Below are positions 19,301-31,200 of a stretch of 64,000 nucleotides of DNA, piece by piece. The notes beneath the pieces were generated by a model that saw nothing but the letters and a program-made list of their open reading frames with translations, did not search any database and was not told where the DNA came from. How positions within the stretch are numbered: the stretch's first letter is position 1; each line of letters begins with the position of its first letter. The position numbers were made by a program, and so were the translations under genes. The DNA is from JAICMB01 sp963795935. Lineage in GTDB: Bacteria > Acidobacteriota > Terriglobia > Bryobacterales > Bryobacteraceae. The stretch is taken from contig CAWCJO010000004.1 in assembly GCA_963795935.1 (NCBI GenBank), positions 992,001 to 1,056,000 of the forward strand, given 5' to 3'.

Positions 19301-19622
19301 TGGTCTGGTTCAGTTGAATCGCCAAACCGCGTAACTGCGCCGTTGTGAATCCCGGCGCGATCGCGGTGAGGTCGTAAGTGCCCGGCTCGAGATTCGAGAT
19401 GCGGTATTCACCCTGCCCGTTCGAGGTTGCCGTCGAGCGCGCGTTTGTCGCCGTGTTCGTTGCCGTCACGCTTACGTTCGGCACGCCGGCGCCGCTGGGA
19501 TCGACAACCGTGCCCACCAGGTCGCCGCTGATGGCTTGAGCTCGCAGCCGAGGCGGCGCAAGACACATCGCGGCCAACGCCAGACACAATACGACCCATC
19601 TAAATTTTCCCAATCTGAACAT
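16311..19622 (-). CDS. TonB-dependent receptor-like protein, two frame breaks
   Basis: The reading begins MFRLGKFRWVVLCLALAAMC (signal peptide). A CarboxypepD-regulatory domain (DLVGTVVDPSGAGVPNVSVT), plug (NFTIDGVDNNSKSVTGPVVY, LLQNQFQAEYGHSSGGQFNT) and barrel follow, ending RVLQVVARFNW. Frame 1 runs from 19622 to about 18525. Removing one base near 18528 gives IGGVSVPTGIIPISAPSYTN in frame 2. A second change between about 18400 and 18370 (net loss of one base) leads to ANLPVFYTPVPSRYDLGSF in frame 3, which continues to 16311. The joined length is about 1100 residues, normal for this group. Either the protein is inactivated or the sequence has errors here. No partner gene is coupled to it; the ROK kinase lies downstream. 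Confidence 0.72.
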
Positions 19623-19798
19623 GCGGTCCTGAGATGCACGTTTCCAGCCACTTACGGGACGTGGTGCATGTTATAGAAATGGTTGGAGCAAAGGCGTTTT
19701 CCGATCCCGTTTCCGGTAGACCTCGGGGAGGCGAATACGCGAAAGCGGATCGGGTGCAGGCTAGGTGGAAGCTTCGCTTGGCGCGCGGGCGGGCGTCC

Positions 19799-21481
19799 TT
19801 AGCGCAGGGACGGTTTCGCGGCCGCCGTTTCCGCGTTGGGCGAGGCGCGGCCGAGTGCCGCGGCTCGTGCTCTCATGCGCAGCGCGGCGGCGATGAGTTC
19901 GCGGACGCGCTCGAGCCCAGGCCGTATATTTTCGAGCCCGTTAGTAGGGCTGTGGCGGTCGGCGTACAGGCAGGCCGCCAGCTTGCCGTCAAAAACGACG
20001 GGAAACAGCGCGAAGGCTTGCGGTTTGAACGCCGCCATGAGCTGCGAACCGGCGTAGCGGGTTTCATGCGCGCAATCGACCAGCGCATCCACGTTACGGC
20101 AAGCCTCGCGCAAGAGTCCGTCCCAGCAATCGAGACGGAACTGAAATGCGTTCAGCAGGGCGTCCACGCTGGGATCCGGCGCGCTGGCGAGCCGTCCACG
20201 CAGCCACGTACGCTCCTCATTGACGAGCGCAAAGACAACCCGTTCGAAGCCGGCCTCCCGCAAGGCGTCGAGCAGCCGCGATATGAAAGGCGCGGCATCC
20301 AAGTGGCCGCCCTGCAGCTCCCGGCCAGCCGCCTCCGTCGTCTGCAGCAAGCGGGCGAGGCGCTCGGCATGGAATACGGGAGCATTCGCCAGCGCCTCGG
20401 CGAGGAAGAGGCGCGCGGCCGCGGCCTGTCGATCGAGCCGCAGTCCCTCCAACGCAATCCGCAGCGCCGCGAAGGTCTTGGCGCTCTCTTTGGCGCCGCT
20501 GTCGAGGATGTTGCCCAAGTCCTGAAGGGACAGCAAAGCCGCGCCGCCGTCGGCGCAAGGCAGAAAACGCGGCCGGATGGAGCCCGCGCTTGCGCCCCGC
20601 CGGTAGACCGCATCGGTCAGCTCAAAACAGAAGTCGGCGCATTGCGTCAGACGGCGCGCCGCCGGTTCGGCCGGTCCCTCGCCGCGTACGCCCGGACGGG
20701 CCCCGGCGGGCATGTTCCAGGCCTCCGACACCCGCGCTCCCACCACGTCGGAGGTAAAACCGAGCACTCGGGCGCAAGCGGCGGACAGCGGCAGGCGCTC
20801 GGCGTGCATCGCCAGGACGATGCGGGAGTACTCTTCCGGGTAGTGGCAGGCCACCAACACCTCGCCCAAACTGCGAAAAAGGCCGCGCAGATAGGCCTCC
20901 TCCAGGCGCCGGTATCCCAGTCTGGAGGCGGCCTCGCGAGTGTGGATCGCGTTCAGCACCGCCAGCAGCATCAACTCCCGCACGGCCGGCGAGCGATTGG
21001 CGAAATGATCGATGTAGCGCAGCGCCATGGTCACGCCCCGGATGGTCTCGACCCCGAGCAGCGTTACCGCGTAGGGAATCCCGAGGATTTGCCGGCCGGA
21101 GCGGTTGTAGAGCGCGGAATTGGCGACGCGTAGGATTTGGGATGCGAGTCCGAGGTCCTTGAGAATGACGCGCGTCAACTCGCTCGAGCTCGTCTCGGGG
21201 TTGAAGGTCCGGGATATCAGCTCGCTGGCGTGCTCCCGAAAGGGTCCAACGCCTTCCGATCGCAGAATCCGGTCCACGCATTCTTCGAGCGAGTCGCGCC
21301 GCGCTTGTTCACTCCCGATCTGCGGTGGCGGTTGCGTCGAAATTGCCCTCTCTTTGCTTTTCGGCAAAGGGGGGCGGAGTGTGAGAGAAGCCGCAAACGG
21401 GCCGCGGCCGCCGGCAAACTCACGCCTGCCTGCTTGCGAATCGCGCGCGGGCGTTTCCCGCATGGAGTGCGGCGAGAACAT
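19799..21481 (-). CDS. HDOD-domain signalling protein
   Basis: A protein of up to 560 residues. Residues about 60-270 form an HDOD domain: ECVDRILRSEG, the segment ELTRVILKDLGLASQILRVAN, then GIPYAVTLLGVETIRGVTMA and AYLRGLFRSLGEVLVACHYP. HDOD domains are catalytically dead relatives of HD phosphohydrolases that occur in regulators of motility, stress and second-messenger pathways. The C-terminal 250 residues (FISRLLDALREAGFERVVFA, LFPVVFDGKLAACLYADR) look like a GAF-type sensor, but this is weaker. The first 40-50 residues are low-complexity, so the true start may be later, for example near residue 47. It is divergent from the receptor at 21704. No neighbour suggests a specific pathway. Confidence 0.75.
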   Translation of the reverse strand: MFSPHSMRETPARDSQAGRREFAGGRGPFAASLTLRPPLPKSKERAISTQPPPQIGSEQARRDSLEECVDRILRSEGVGPFREHASELISRTFNPETSSSELTRVILKDLGLASQILRVANSALYNRSGRQILGIPYAVTLLGVETIRGVTMALRYIDHFANRSPAVRELMLLAVLNAIHTREAASRLGYRRLEEAYLRGLFRSLGEVLVACHYPEEYSRIVLAMHAERLPLSAACARVLGFTSDVVGARVSEAWNMPAGARPGVRGEGPAEPAARRLTQCADFCFELTDAVYRRGASAGSIRPRFLPCADGGAALLSLQDLGNILDSGAKESAKTFAALRIALEGLRLDRQAAAARLFLAEALANAPVFHAERLARLLQTTEAAGRELQGGHLDAAPFISRLLDALREAGFERVVFALVNEERTWLRGRLASAPDPSVDALLNAFQFRLDCWDGLLREACRNVDALVDCAHETRYAGSQLMAAFKPQAFALFPVVFDGKLAACLYADRHSPTNGLENIRPGLERVRELIAAALRMRARAAALGRASPNAETAAAKPSLR

Positions 21482-21703
21482 CGAGATTCACCAGGTTTCG
21501 CCGCGCGCTGCCGCGCCAGATCGTTCGCCCTCCGGGCGTCAAGCCTGGGCAGGGGGATTTTGAAAGTCGCCAGTTGTCGATTACACGGCAGCAGCACGCG
21601 GACGCGGCTCCAGCAGCCCGGGGAACGCGGGAAAAGCGGGACTATTGCGCGTCTGCCGCAATTCGGATATCATGATCGCAATCCGCTGCGGAATTGGGAG
21701 ATC

Positions 21704-24700
21704 ATGAAAATTGCGACTCTGACTTGTAGCGCTGTGCTTTTTGCCGCTTTCGCCGCCACCGCCGTGCGAGGCCAGGTCATCAGCGCCTCGGTGGAAGGGA
21801 TTGTTCTCGATCCCACGGGAGCGGCCGTGCCCAACGTCAAGGTTCGCGCCGTCAATACCTCGACCAACCTGGAGGTCCGCACTACCACCGCCGCCGATGG
21901 CCGCTACTCGTTCCCCTCGCTCCCGCCCGGCGGGCCCTATACCATTACCGTCGAAGCCGCGGGTTTCAACGCCGAGCAGCGCGCCGGAATCACGCTCGAC
22001 GTCAACGAGGCCGCGCGCATCGACTTCACTTTGAAAATCGGCGCCACCACCGAGACCGTGCAAGTCACCGCCGCCGCGCCGCTGATCGAATCGAGCACCG
22101 CCGCCATGGGCCAGGTGATCAACAGCCAAAGTATCGTCGACCTTCCCCTTAATCAGAGAAATCCCTATTCTCTGGTCTTTCTCGCGCCGGGCGTGCAGGG
22201 AGACGTCAGCTTCACCTACAACAGCGACAACTTCTCGATCAATGGGGGGCGGCCGGGCACCACCGATATCCTGGTCGATGGCATCCCCTCGGCGCCCAAT
22301 CTGGCGAATCCCATCGTCGGGCATTGCCGTTTTCCCGTCGGTCGATGGGGTGCAGGAATTCAAGGTCCAGACCAATACCTATTCCGCCGAATTCGGCCGC
22401 AGTGGAAGCGGCATCATCAACCTGATCTTTAAATCCGGCACCAACCAGTTCCATGGCAGCGCCTACGATTTCCTGCGCAATTCCGACCTCGACTCGAACA
22501 GTTTCTTCTCCAACCTGAATGGCACCCCGCTCCCCAATTTCAAGCGCAACCAGTTCGGCGGCAGCCTGGGCGGGCCGGTCGATATTCCCAAGCTCTATAA
22601 GGGCCGCGATAAGACCTTCTTCTTCTTCGATTACGAGGGCTTGCGGCAGGGCAGCGCGTCGACCTTGCAAACCACCGTGCCCACGGTGGCGCAACGCAAT
22701 GGCGATTTCTCCCACACCTTCAACTCCACCGGCCAGCTTGTTACGATTTACGACCCCGAGACCACCGTGCCCCAAGGCTCGGGATACGTCCGCTCGGCCT
22801 TCCCCGGCAACGTGATCCCAGCCAGCCGCATGGACGCCGTGGGCAAGAACGTGGTCAATTATTATCCCCTGCCGAACCAGCCGGGCGCGGCCTTTTCCGG
22901 CGTGAATAATTATTACGTCGCCACCAACAATGTGCTGAACAGCAACTCGATCGACGCCAAAGTCGACGAGGTCCTCAGCGACCGGAGCCGCTTCTTCGTG
23001 CGTTATTCGCGCCAGGGTCTGGATAATCCCGCCCCGGCCTATCTGACCGGGGCCATCGCGGTGGCCCAGAACGCGCCCGATAATCAAGCCCAAACGAACA
23101 ACAGCGCGGCCATCGATTACACTCTCACGCTAAGCCCCTCGAACCTGCTGGAGCTCCGCTATGGCTTCGCCCGCATCAAGCTGAATTACAGATCGCTCAG
23201 CCTGGGCTTCGATCCCACCACGCTGGGCTTCCCCAGCTATATCGCGGCGAATGCGGACCACCTGCTTTTCCCCGGCATTGCGGCGACCAACTATTACAGC
23301 CTGGGCAACCCGCAGCAGGGCGACACGCGCGATCCGGGCTTTGAAACCCATATCCTGGCGGCTGAAAATACGCGCATCTTTTCCGCGCATACGCTGCGAT
23401 TCGGAGTGGAAACGCGCCTGCTGCGCTCGAACGATACCGAATCCGGATCCTCCACCGGTAATTTCACATTCACCAATGCCATCACGCAAGGCCCCAATCC
23501 GAATGCCGCTACCTCCACGGCCGGCAACGCCATCGCATCTCTGCTGCTGGGCGTGGGCAGCGGATCGATGCTGATCGACTCGAAGGATGACGCCACGCAA
23601 AGCCACTACTTCGGCGCGTTCGTTCAGGACGATTGGAAGGCGACGCGCAAGCTCACGCTCAACCTGGGGCTGCGCTGGGACCTCGACGTTCCCCGTACCG
23701 AGCGCTATAACCGCATGGAGACTTTCGATCCCTACATCCCTTCGCCGCTCGCTTCGCAGACCGGGATCGCCGGGCTGAGCGGCGGCACGGTGTTTGTGGG
23801 CGTTAACGGCAACCCCCGGCGGCAGTTCGATCCGCAATGGCATAACTTCAATCCCCGTTTCGGATTCGCCTATGAGGCCACGCCCAATACCGTCATTCGC
23901 GGAGGGTACGGCATCTTTTATGCCGCCAGCCTGCGCATCGCCAATGCGACCATCGGGAACGAAGGCTTCAGCGCCTCCACCGCCTACGCGGGAAGCCCCA
24001 ACGGACTGACTCCCGCCGTCTATCTCAGCAATCCGTTTCCGAGCGGATTGAACCTGCCCACGGGCAGTTCCCAAGGGCTGCTGACAGGTATCGGAAGCTC
24101 TTTCGAGAATCCACTTAGCGGCGACAACAAAGTTCCCTACTCGGAAAACTGGAATTTCGATGTGCAGCGCCAGTTGCCCGGCGACATCCTGATTGACGCC
24201 GCTTACGTCGGGAGCCATGGCGTGCACCTGAATATGGCGGGCGAAGGCAATTACAACATCGATCAATTGACCCCCGACGCCATCGCCCTGGGAACCAAGC
24301 TGCAGCAGAGCGTCGCGAACCCGTTTTACGGAATCATTACCACGGGTCCGGAGGCGGCCGCAACCGTCCCCCTCGCCTACCTGCTCGCTCCGTTCCCGCA
24401 ATTCACCACCGTTTACGCCTCGTTCCCCACCGGCGGCTACAGCGACTACAATTCCTTCCAGTTGAAGATGGAAAAACGCCTCAGCCACGGGCTGACGACG
24501 CTGCTCGCCTTCACCGGTCAGAAGCTGATCGACGATTTTTCTCAACTTTCGAACGTCGGCAACAGCACCGGCGGCATTCAGAACATTTACAACGGCAAAG
24601 CCGAGCGGGCCGTATCTTCGAACGACCGTTCCCGCCGGCTGGTGATCAGCGGCACCTACGAATTCCCGCTGGGCCGCGGCAAAACCTTCGGCAAAAACTG

Positions 24701-25181
24701 GAACCGCGCCGTGGACGCTTTAATCGGCGGATGGCAGGTCAACGGGATCTATACCTATCAGACCGGTTTTCCGCTTTCCGTCACCGCTCAGAATACCTGC
24801 ACTAACTGCGGGATCAATACCCTGCGGCCCAACAACAATGGCCAGAGCGCGGCGCTGAGCGGCCCCGTTTCGCAGCGGCTGAACGAGTATTTCAATACTT
24901 CCGTATTCTCGCAGCCCGCTCCCTTCACCTTTGGGAACGCGCCGCGAACGCTTCCCGACGTGCGCGGCCCCTCTTCCGAAAATATCGATTTTTCGCTCTT
25001 CAAGTTTTTCAATCCGCTGGAGCGCCTTAGAATTGAGTTCCGCGCCGAAGCGTTTAACTTGCTCAATCAGGTTGTCTTCGGGCTGCCGAATGTCAGCTTG
25101 AACTCCAACCAATTCGGCGTCATCAGCTCGCAGGCGAATGGCCCGCGCACCATTCAATTTGGATTGAAATTGATCTTCTGA
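21704..25181 (+). CDS. TonB-dependent receptor-like protein, one frame break at 22322
   Basis: Start MKIATLTCSAVLFAAFAATA is a signal peptide. A CarboxypepD-regulatory domain (SVEGIVLDPTGAAVPNVKV), a plug (INGGRPGTTDILVDGIPSAP) and a full barrel follow, ending IQFGLKLIF with the typical terminal Phe and TGA. The first frame runs from 21704 to about 22320. Deleting the C at 22322 joins NPIVG to IAVFPSVDGVQEFKVQTNTY in the frame used to the end. The total is about 1158 residues. The stop codon occupies 25179-25181 and a group II intron starts at the very next base. The upstream region 21482-21703 is shared with the divergent HDOD gene. Substrate unknown. Confidence 0.78.
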
Positions 25182-25510
25182 GTGTGCCATGAGCAAAAGA
25201 GACGGCGACAGACGGCTCTTTTGCGTAACTGAGTAGTCGATGAGGGCAGGCCCCTCGGAACCGTCTTACAGGAGAAGGTTCCAAACCACCTCCCGCTGCT
25301 GCGGGCAAAAGCCGTGGTAGTGAGCAGGGAAGGAAAAGGCCCGGCAAGATTGGGTCAGGTGACATCCGAGAAGAAGAACGAAAGTGAATCACCGTTTCTC
25401 ATGTCGAAAAGAATCCAGACGATATCAAAACCGTGGTTTGTTAGAAGGCTGCGGGACAAGTTCCGACGGGACCTGTTTACGGGCGGGACGGTATCCGGCA
25501 TATAGGTGGC

Positions 25511-26978
25511 TTGAGCTCGGGTGAGGCGATTATTCGGAACATGGGAACCTTCGGCGCCGATGCTAACGGAGAAGCCACAAGGGGCATGAACCACGAGGGC
25601 GAGAGTACGAAAGCGGCGCCAAGGGGCGGAACACTTCGTAGTAGCGATGAAGTCGGCGAAAGCCGACGGAGCGAAGGGGGTGTGTGCAGTGAAGCGACAT
25701 CGATTGGGCCAACCCGCAAGGGGAGGAGCCTGAAGGATGAAGCAAAACCGTTTTGTATTTCACGATGGGAAGTCTGGGAAGCCTATTTAAAGGTAAAGAG
25801 CAATCAAGGGGCGGCAGGCCTGGATGGGCAGTCGATCGAGGAGTTTGAAAGGGACTTGAAGAAGAACCTTTACAGGATCTGGAATCGGATGTCATCCGGG
25901 AGTTACTTTCCAGCGCCAGTGCGGACGGTGAAGATCCCGAAAGCCCATGGCGGAGAGAGGACGCTGGGGATACCGACGGTCTCAGATCGAATTGCACAAA
26001 TGGTCGTGAAGAATCGACTGGAAGCAGTGGTGGATCCACTATTCCTGCCGGCATCGTACGGGTATCGCCCGAAGAAGTCTGGCGCTGGATGCGGTGGGAC
26101 AGGCCCGGCAGATGTGTTGGGCTTATGACTGGGTTTGCGATCTGGACATCAAGGGCTTCTTCGATAATCTCGATCACGATCTGATGATGCGGGCGGTAAG
26201 AAAACACGCGCAAGAGCGGTGGATGGAACTTTACATTGAGCGTTGGCTGAAAGCACCGGCGCAAGATGAAGAGGGACGTCTGCTGAAGCGTGAACGAGGT
26301 ACTCCGCAAGGAGGAGTGATCAGCCCCCTGTTGGCCAATCTGTTTCTGCACTATGCGTTCGATTTGTGGATGTGGCGAAATTGGTCGCATCTGCCGTTCG
26401 AGCGGTACGCGGATGACATTATCGTCCATTGCAGGACAGAGCGGGAAGCGAACCAGGTGCGTGTCAAGCTAGCGGCACGGTTGAAGCAGTGTGGGTTGGA
26501 ACTGCATCCGGAGAAGACGAAAGTGGTCTATTGCAAGGATGCCAATCGGAAAGAGATTCACCCGAACGAGAAGTTCGACTTTCTGGGGTTTACGTTTCGG
26601 CCTCGGAGAGCGAAGAATCGGAAAGGGAAGATCTTTTGTAGTTTCAGTCCAGCCATCTCGAAGAGTGCGGCACAGACAATCCGGGATGAGATCCGAGGAT
26701 GGAAGTTGCATCGCTGTACAGGGCAGGCCATCGAAGATCTTGCCCGGAAGATCAATCCCAAACTTCGGGGATGGTTCAACTACTATGGGCGCTTCACGCC
26801 TTCAGCGCTCCGGCCCATCGAGAGGCATGTCGGCCAATCGTTGGTTCGCTGGGCTTGTCGGAGATATAAGAAGCTACGCAATCACCGGAGTCGGGCATGG
26901 GCCTGGCTGATGCAGGTTCTCGATCGTCAGCCAGACCTGCTTGCACTTTGGGAGCAGCGTAGTCGGTTTTCACCATAG
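25511..26978 (+). CDS. ltrA: Group II intron reverse transcriptase/maturase, frame break at 26081
   Basis: The intron-encoded protein reads KPFCISRWEVWEAYLKVKSN (RT0), NQGAAGLDGQSIEEFE, then GIPTVSDRIAQMVVKNRLEA (RT2/3), FDNLDHDLMM, GTPQGGVISPLLANLFLHYA, and the catalytic YADD in the segment PFERYADDIIVH. It continues to LGFTFRPRRAKNRKGK and the maturase-specific domain X (KINPKLRGWFNYYGRFTPSA). No HNH endonuclease domain is visible after it. Deleting one G at 26081-26082 turns KKSGAGCGG into the conserved KKSALDAVGQARQ and joins both halves. The start is uncertain: 25511 is a TTG, and a later in-frame GTG near 25680 is nearer the first conserved block. If the break is real the intron would depend on another maturase for mobility. 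Confidence 0.82.
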
Positions 26979-27012
26979 GAGCTGTATGAGTGGAGACGCT
27001 CACGTACAGTTC
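26979..27012 (+). ncRNA. Group II intron domain V
   Basis: A 34-nt hairpin begins GAGCTGTATGAG and closes with CTCACGTACAGTTC, with a GGAGAC-type terminal loop. It carries the catalytic AGC triad at its 5' side and a two-base CG bulge on the 3' strand, matching the domain V consensus. It sits right after the maturase stop codon, and the domain VI-like stem follows within 10 bases. This hairpin is the main proof that the element is a group II intron. Confidence 0.9.
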
Positions 27013-27073
27013 TGGGAGAGCCTCGGGGTGAGATTCCCAGGGGCTACTTAACTAGCAGCGGGCGCGGGAATCC

Positions 27074-28294
27074 TCACGACTTCGGAGCGTATTTGATTCC
27101 GGTTACCAATGTCCCGGCCGCGAACAGAGCCACCACTGCCGCGAACGTGAGGTTCGCAATTTCGGGATTCGCCGTTTCCGAGATCACGCCGATTCCGATC
27201 ACCGGGAGCGAGAGGCCGATATAACATACGACGAAGTAGGCCGAGAGCACCTCGGCGCGCTGCTCGCCGGGAGCAATCCGATTGATCGCCTCCAGGCTGC
27301 CGCGATATCCCAGGGCGACGGACACCCCGCATAGCGCCGTCGCGCCCAGCAGAAGCGGCATGGAGCGAGCTTCTCGAGCCAGCTCCAGAAGCGCGATGCC
27401 CGGCAGCAGCAATCCCATCCCGCTCAGCATTGCCGGGCGGCTCTTCAGCGATTTCGTAACGGCCAAAGTTACCGTGGCGATGAGCGCAAGTTCGAACACC
27501 ACAACGCCCGCAAAGGCGCGGTTGGTTTCGTGCAGCTCGGTGTTGAGCAAGCCCGGCGTCAGCGCCGAGTAAAACCCGAACAGCGCAAATGTTCCGAATG
27601 CCGTGGCCGCGGGGGGAACAAATTGCGCGCGAATGCCCGCCGGGACCCCAATGCGCGGTTTCAGCGATACCTCCGTTAATTGGCTCTTGGTATCCTGAAC
27701 GGTTTCCGGCGCGTTGAATACAATAACGGCCGCCGCAATCAGAAACGGCAGATACGCTACATAAGTGAGACGCAGCGGAAGCGGAGCATATTGCGCCAGC
27801 AATCCGGTCATGAGCGGACCAAGCGCCAATCCCGCCAGATTGAAAGCGACGGCGATTACCGTCGGATCGGCATGAATGCGTTTGGGGTGCAGCTCAACAA
27901 TCCAGGCCGTCGCCGTACCCGCGACAATGCCGGTTGCGAAGCCGCTGAGTATACGGCCCGCGAATAACATGCCGGTATCGATGGTGAATATGAAAACGAA
28001 GGTGCTGAGAGCCGCAACGGCGATGGCGGGAAGAGCCGCTCGCCGCCGGCCGATCTGATCCGAAAGCCGCCCGAAGAAAATCAGCGCGGTCAATGTCCCC
28101 ACGACATACGCGGTATAAATCAAAGTCAGAGCGATCTCGGAGAAGTGAAATCGCCGGCGGTAAGCGACGTACAGAGGGGTGGGCAGCACACTGCCCATGT
28201 ACACCAATCCCAACATGCAGGCCACCGCCCACATGGCGGGGGCGCCGGTCAACGGCGGTGTTTTGGAAGTGGCCGCTGTTACTTTGCCGCTCAA
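27074..28294 (-). CDS. MFS transporter
   Basis: About 406 residues with twelve predicted membrane helices. The family signature is FFGRLSDQIGRRRAALPAI after helix 2 (MFS motif A). Further helices include MLFAGRILSGFATGIVAGTA, FGTFALFGFYSALTPGLL and YFVVCYIGLSLPVIGIGVIS. This makes it a drug or metabolite exporter of the major facilitator superfamily; the substrate cannot be told. The assigned start is TTG at 28294, overlapping the receptor stop by four bases (TTGA), which implies translational coupling. The first internal ATG (at MWAVACMLGL) would cut into helix 1, so the upstream start is preferred. The gene ends about 20 bases from the 3' end of the group II intron. Confidence 0.85.
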   Translation of the reverse strand: MSGKVTAATSKTPPLTGAPAMWAVACMLGLVYMGSVLPTPLYVAYRRRFHFSEIALTLIYTAYVVGTLTALIFFGRLSDQIGRRRAALPAIAVAALSTFVFIFTIDTGMLFAGRILSGFATGIVAGTATAWIVELHPKRIHADPTVIAVAFNLAGLALGPLMTGLLAQYAPLPLRLTYVAYLPFLIAAAVIVFNAPETVQDTKSQLTEVSLKPRIGVPAGIRAQFVPPAATAFGTFALFGFYSALTPGLLNTELHETNRAFAGVVVFELALIATVTLAVTKSLKSRPAMLSGMGLLLPGIALLELAREARSMPLLLGATALCGVSVALGYRGSLEAINRIAPGEQRAEVLSAYFVVCYIGLSLPVIGIGVISETANPEIANLTFAAVVALFAAGTLVTGIKYAPKS

Positions 28295-31200
28295 AAACTG
28301 AATCGCGCCTGCAGTTCCACCACGCGCCCCGCGAGCGCGCTCGGTGAAATCCCGAAGAAGGTTTGATCGGGATGCGTTCCGCCGCCGCTGAAGCTGAACG
28401 GGGTCAGGTTCAGTTGGTTAAAGATGTTGAAAAAATTCGCGCGCAGCTCCAGATTCGACGATTCGCCGAAGAAAAACGGCAGCTTTGTATTTTTCGCGAA
28501 ACTCAGGTCGGTCTGCCAGAAGTGCGGCCCGCGCCACGAATTCCGGCCGATGCCGGGAGGTCCGCTGTCTTTGATATCGAAATACGTGGCTCCGCCCGCC
28601 GGGAAATTGCTGCCCGTCTCAAGAGCGGCGTTCGACTCATCGTGCCCGGCCCCGCCGTAATAAGCGATGGGGCGGATGGGCGACAGCGTCGGGCCGCCGG
28701 GCGTTTGGACCGATTGGCCGATCACGGGCGTCCACGGAAATCCCGTGTGCCACGTTTCGATGGGCGCGAGTTGCCAGCCGCCCAACACGCTCTTCCAGAA
28801 GCCGCGCTGCTTTGCGACCGAAGGAATGTCCCACACCACCGATAAAGTATAGAATTGCGTGACGTCGAAGTCCGACGGACCCCATTCGCTGTGGTTGTTC
28901 TGCGGATAGGTCTGGTTAGTCACGAACCCAGGTCCTTCATAAGACGAATTGTCGAGGCTCTTCGACCATTTGTAATTGAACACGAACTGCACGCCGTGAT
29001 TGTAATTGCGGCGCAGCGTCAACAAGCCGGCGTTGAAGTTGGAGTTATCGTCCGGCTGCGGGATGTAGACCGCCGAGAACGCCGCGCCCCCATTCAAACC
29101 CAGGTTATTCGGGTAAAGATAATTTTGATTCACCAGACGGATCAGATGGTGGCCTTCGCTGCCGGAATAGCCGAGATCCATCGCCATCTTCCACGGCAGC
29201 TTGTACTCGATGCCCATCGAATACACGTACACCATGGGACTCGGCATGTAGGACTGCGCGCCATAAATCTCGACGGCCCCGGCGTTCGGCGATCCCGTTG
29301 CCGGATTAATGCCCTGGGCCAGCTTGGGATTGGGCGCATAGCTGAAGGGCGAGTTGCTCGCTCCCAGCTCATACACGATCTGTCCGTTCACGAAAGGATT
29401 GGTCGAGCTGCCGCAGCAGATACCATAGTTCGCATAACCCGGAGGATTGGCGGCCGCCTGCGCGAAAAGCGCCTCGGGAACGCGGTCGTAGAAAATCCCG
29501 AATCCTCCCCGCACCACCAGGTTGCCGCTGGTCCCCATCGGCGACCATGCGAAACCCAGCCGCGGACCGAAATTGTGAAACTCCGAATTATAGAGTTCAT
29601 GCTCCGGAACAATTGTCGAGTTGGCGAGTCCGTTCGATCCGAAGATAATATTGCCTATAGTCCCGTCTTTTTGATACGGAGGGCTGAAGAATTCCCAGCG
29701 CAGCCCCAGATTTAATGTCAGGTTTGGCCGGATTTTCCAGTCATCCTGCGCGAATGCTCCATAGTATGGCGTCCGCAGATAACGCTGGGAGATAGCGGTC
29801 CCGCCAGTCTGCGGATTCGCGGCGATTCCTTCATAAATGGGGGCGCTGTTCGCTAGATTCCACAGTCCATTGAAAACGTAATCCGGCCGCGAGGCTCCGA
29901 CGAAGCTGTTGTTGTCCTGCTCGCGGCGCGCTTCGAAGCCAAACTTTAAGCCGTGGTTGCCCGCTACCTTGCTCAACGTATCGCGAAACTCATAGGTGTT
30001 TTGCGCGAAGATGCCCGGCGTTCCCTCTCCTTGCGCGGCCCCGAACTCCAGCCGGCTGATGGGATAGCCCTGTACTTCCAAGCGCGGAATGCCGAAGTTC
30101 ACGACGCCGGCATTTGAAGAGACCTGGTTGGCGGCGAATCGCGTGAAATTCGCGCGCGCCTCATTCAGAAGCGTGGGCGAAAGCGTGCGGTTGTAAGTCG
30201 CCGTGATGGCCGTGTTCAGCGGCGAGAAATTGACGTCCGCCATGGGGCGGCTGCCGGTCGAATTGTCAGCGCCGAGATTAAACAGGTGCGTGAAATACAT
30301 GCTGACCGCAATGTTGTCGGAGGGGGTGGGGTCAAAATCGATGCGGCCGTTGTACTGATTGCCGCTGGTGCTGCTCGGCGACGCGATCTGCGCGAACTCG
30401 AGATCGGGAACGCCATCGAGACCGCCTCCGAGCAACGGATCGATGTACTGGCCCGTCTGCCCCGCAAAGGAACCGACATCGATGCCGCCCGCCACCTGCT
30501 GGCAAGTCCCGGGCGCAAACGCCGCCGGACACGGGCTATTCAATACGTTGATGACCCGGGGCGCGATTCCGGCCGATTGGAAGATCTGCGAGGTAATGCT
30601 GTTGGGCCGCAGATTCAAGACCGCTTGCCGGTATTGCGGCGTTTCCACCCAGGTCTCGTAAGTTCCATTGGCGCTCTGGCGCAATCCTTCGTACGAAAAA
30701 AACCAAAACAGCTTGTCCTTTATAATCGGACCGCCCAGGCTTCCCGCGTATTGCCGGATCAGGTTGGAGTCGCGCACTGGAAGCGCTCCGCCCGGTCCGC
30801 CGTAGCGATTATAAGAGTTCAAGCTGGGCGAATCGAAGTGAAACAATCCGCTGCCATGCAACTGGTCGGTGCCGTTCTTTGAAATGACGGAAATCTGCGC
30901 GCCCGAATTGCGGCCCCATTCGGCGGAATAGGCGTCGGTGAGCACCAGCACCTGCTTCACGGATTCCGCATTCGGGGTAACGACCGCCGCGCCGCCCCAA
31001 TCGAGACTGTTGACGCTGACGCCGTCGATCATATAATCGTTGTCCGACAGACGCTGGCCGTTGGCCGAAATGGGAAGCTGGTTTTCAGTCTGAAAGATCG
31101 AGGAATTCGATCCTCCCGGGCCGGTGGTGTTCGGCAATCCAACCGCCAGGCCGGAGCCGCTGCGCGCCATGTCCGATGTTACGTTCGGCGCCAGACGGAC

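Larger units (their letters stand above)
25182..27052 (+). mobile_element. Group II intron with intron-encoded reverse transcriptase
   Basis: The element begins GTGTG at 25182-25186, the expected 5' splice-site consensus GUGYG. It carries a reverse transcriptase/maturase reading frame, and ends with a 34-nt domain V (26979-27012), a domain VI-like stem (27020-27047 with a candidate bulged A) and ...ACTTAAC, an AY 3' end at 27051-27052. Total length about 1.87 kb is normal. The 5' 330 bases before the maturase hold the structured domain I region. The insertion lies exactly after a receptor stop codon and about 20 bases before the stop of the convergent MFS gene, so neither gene is interrupted. 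The 3' boundary is accurate to a few bases. Confidence 0.85.

Noticed and set aside
19634..21133. A 499-codon open frame on the plus strand opposite the HDOD gene
   Set aside because: Composition is Arg/Gly/Gln-rich without recognisable motifs; the minus-strand HDOD protein is well supported.
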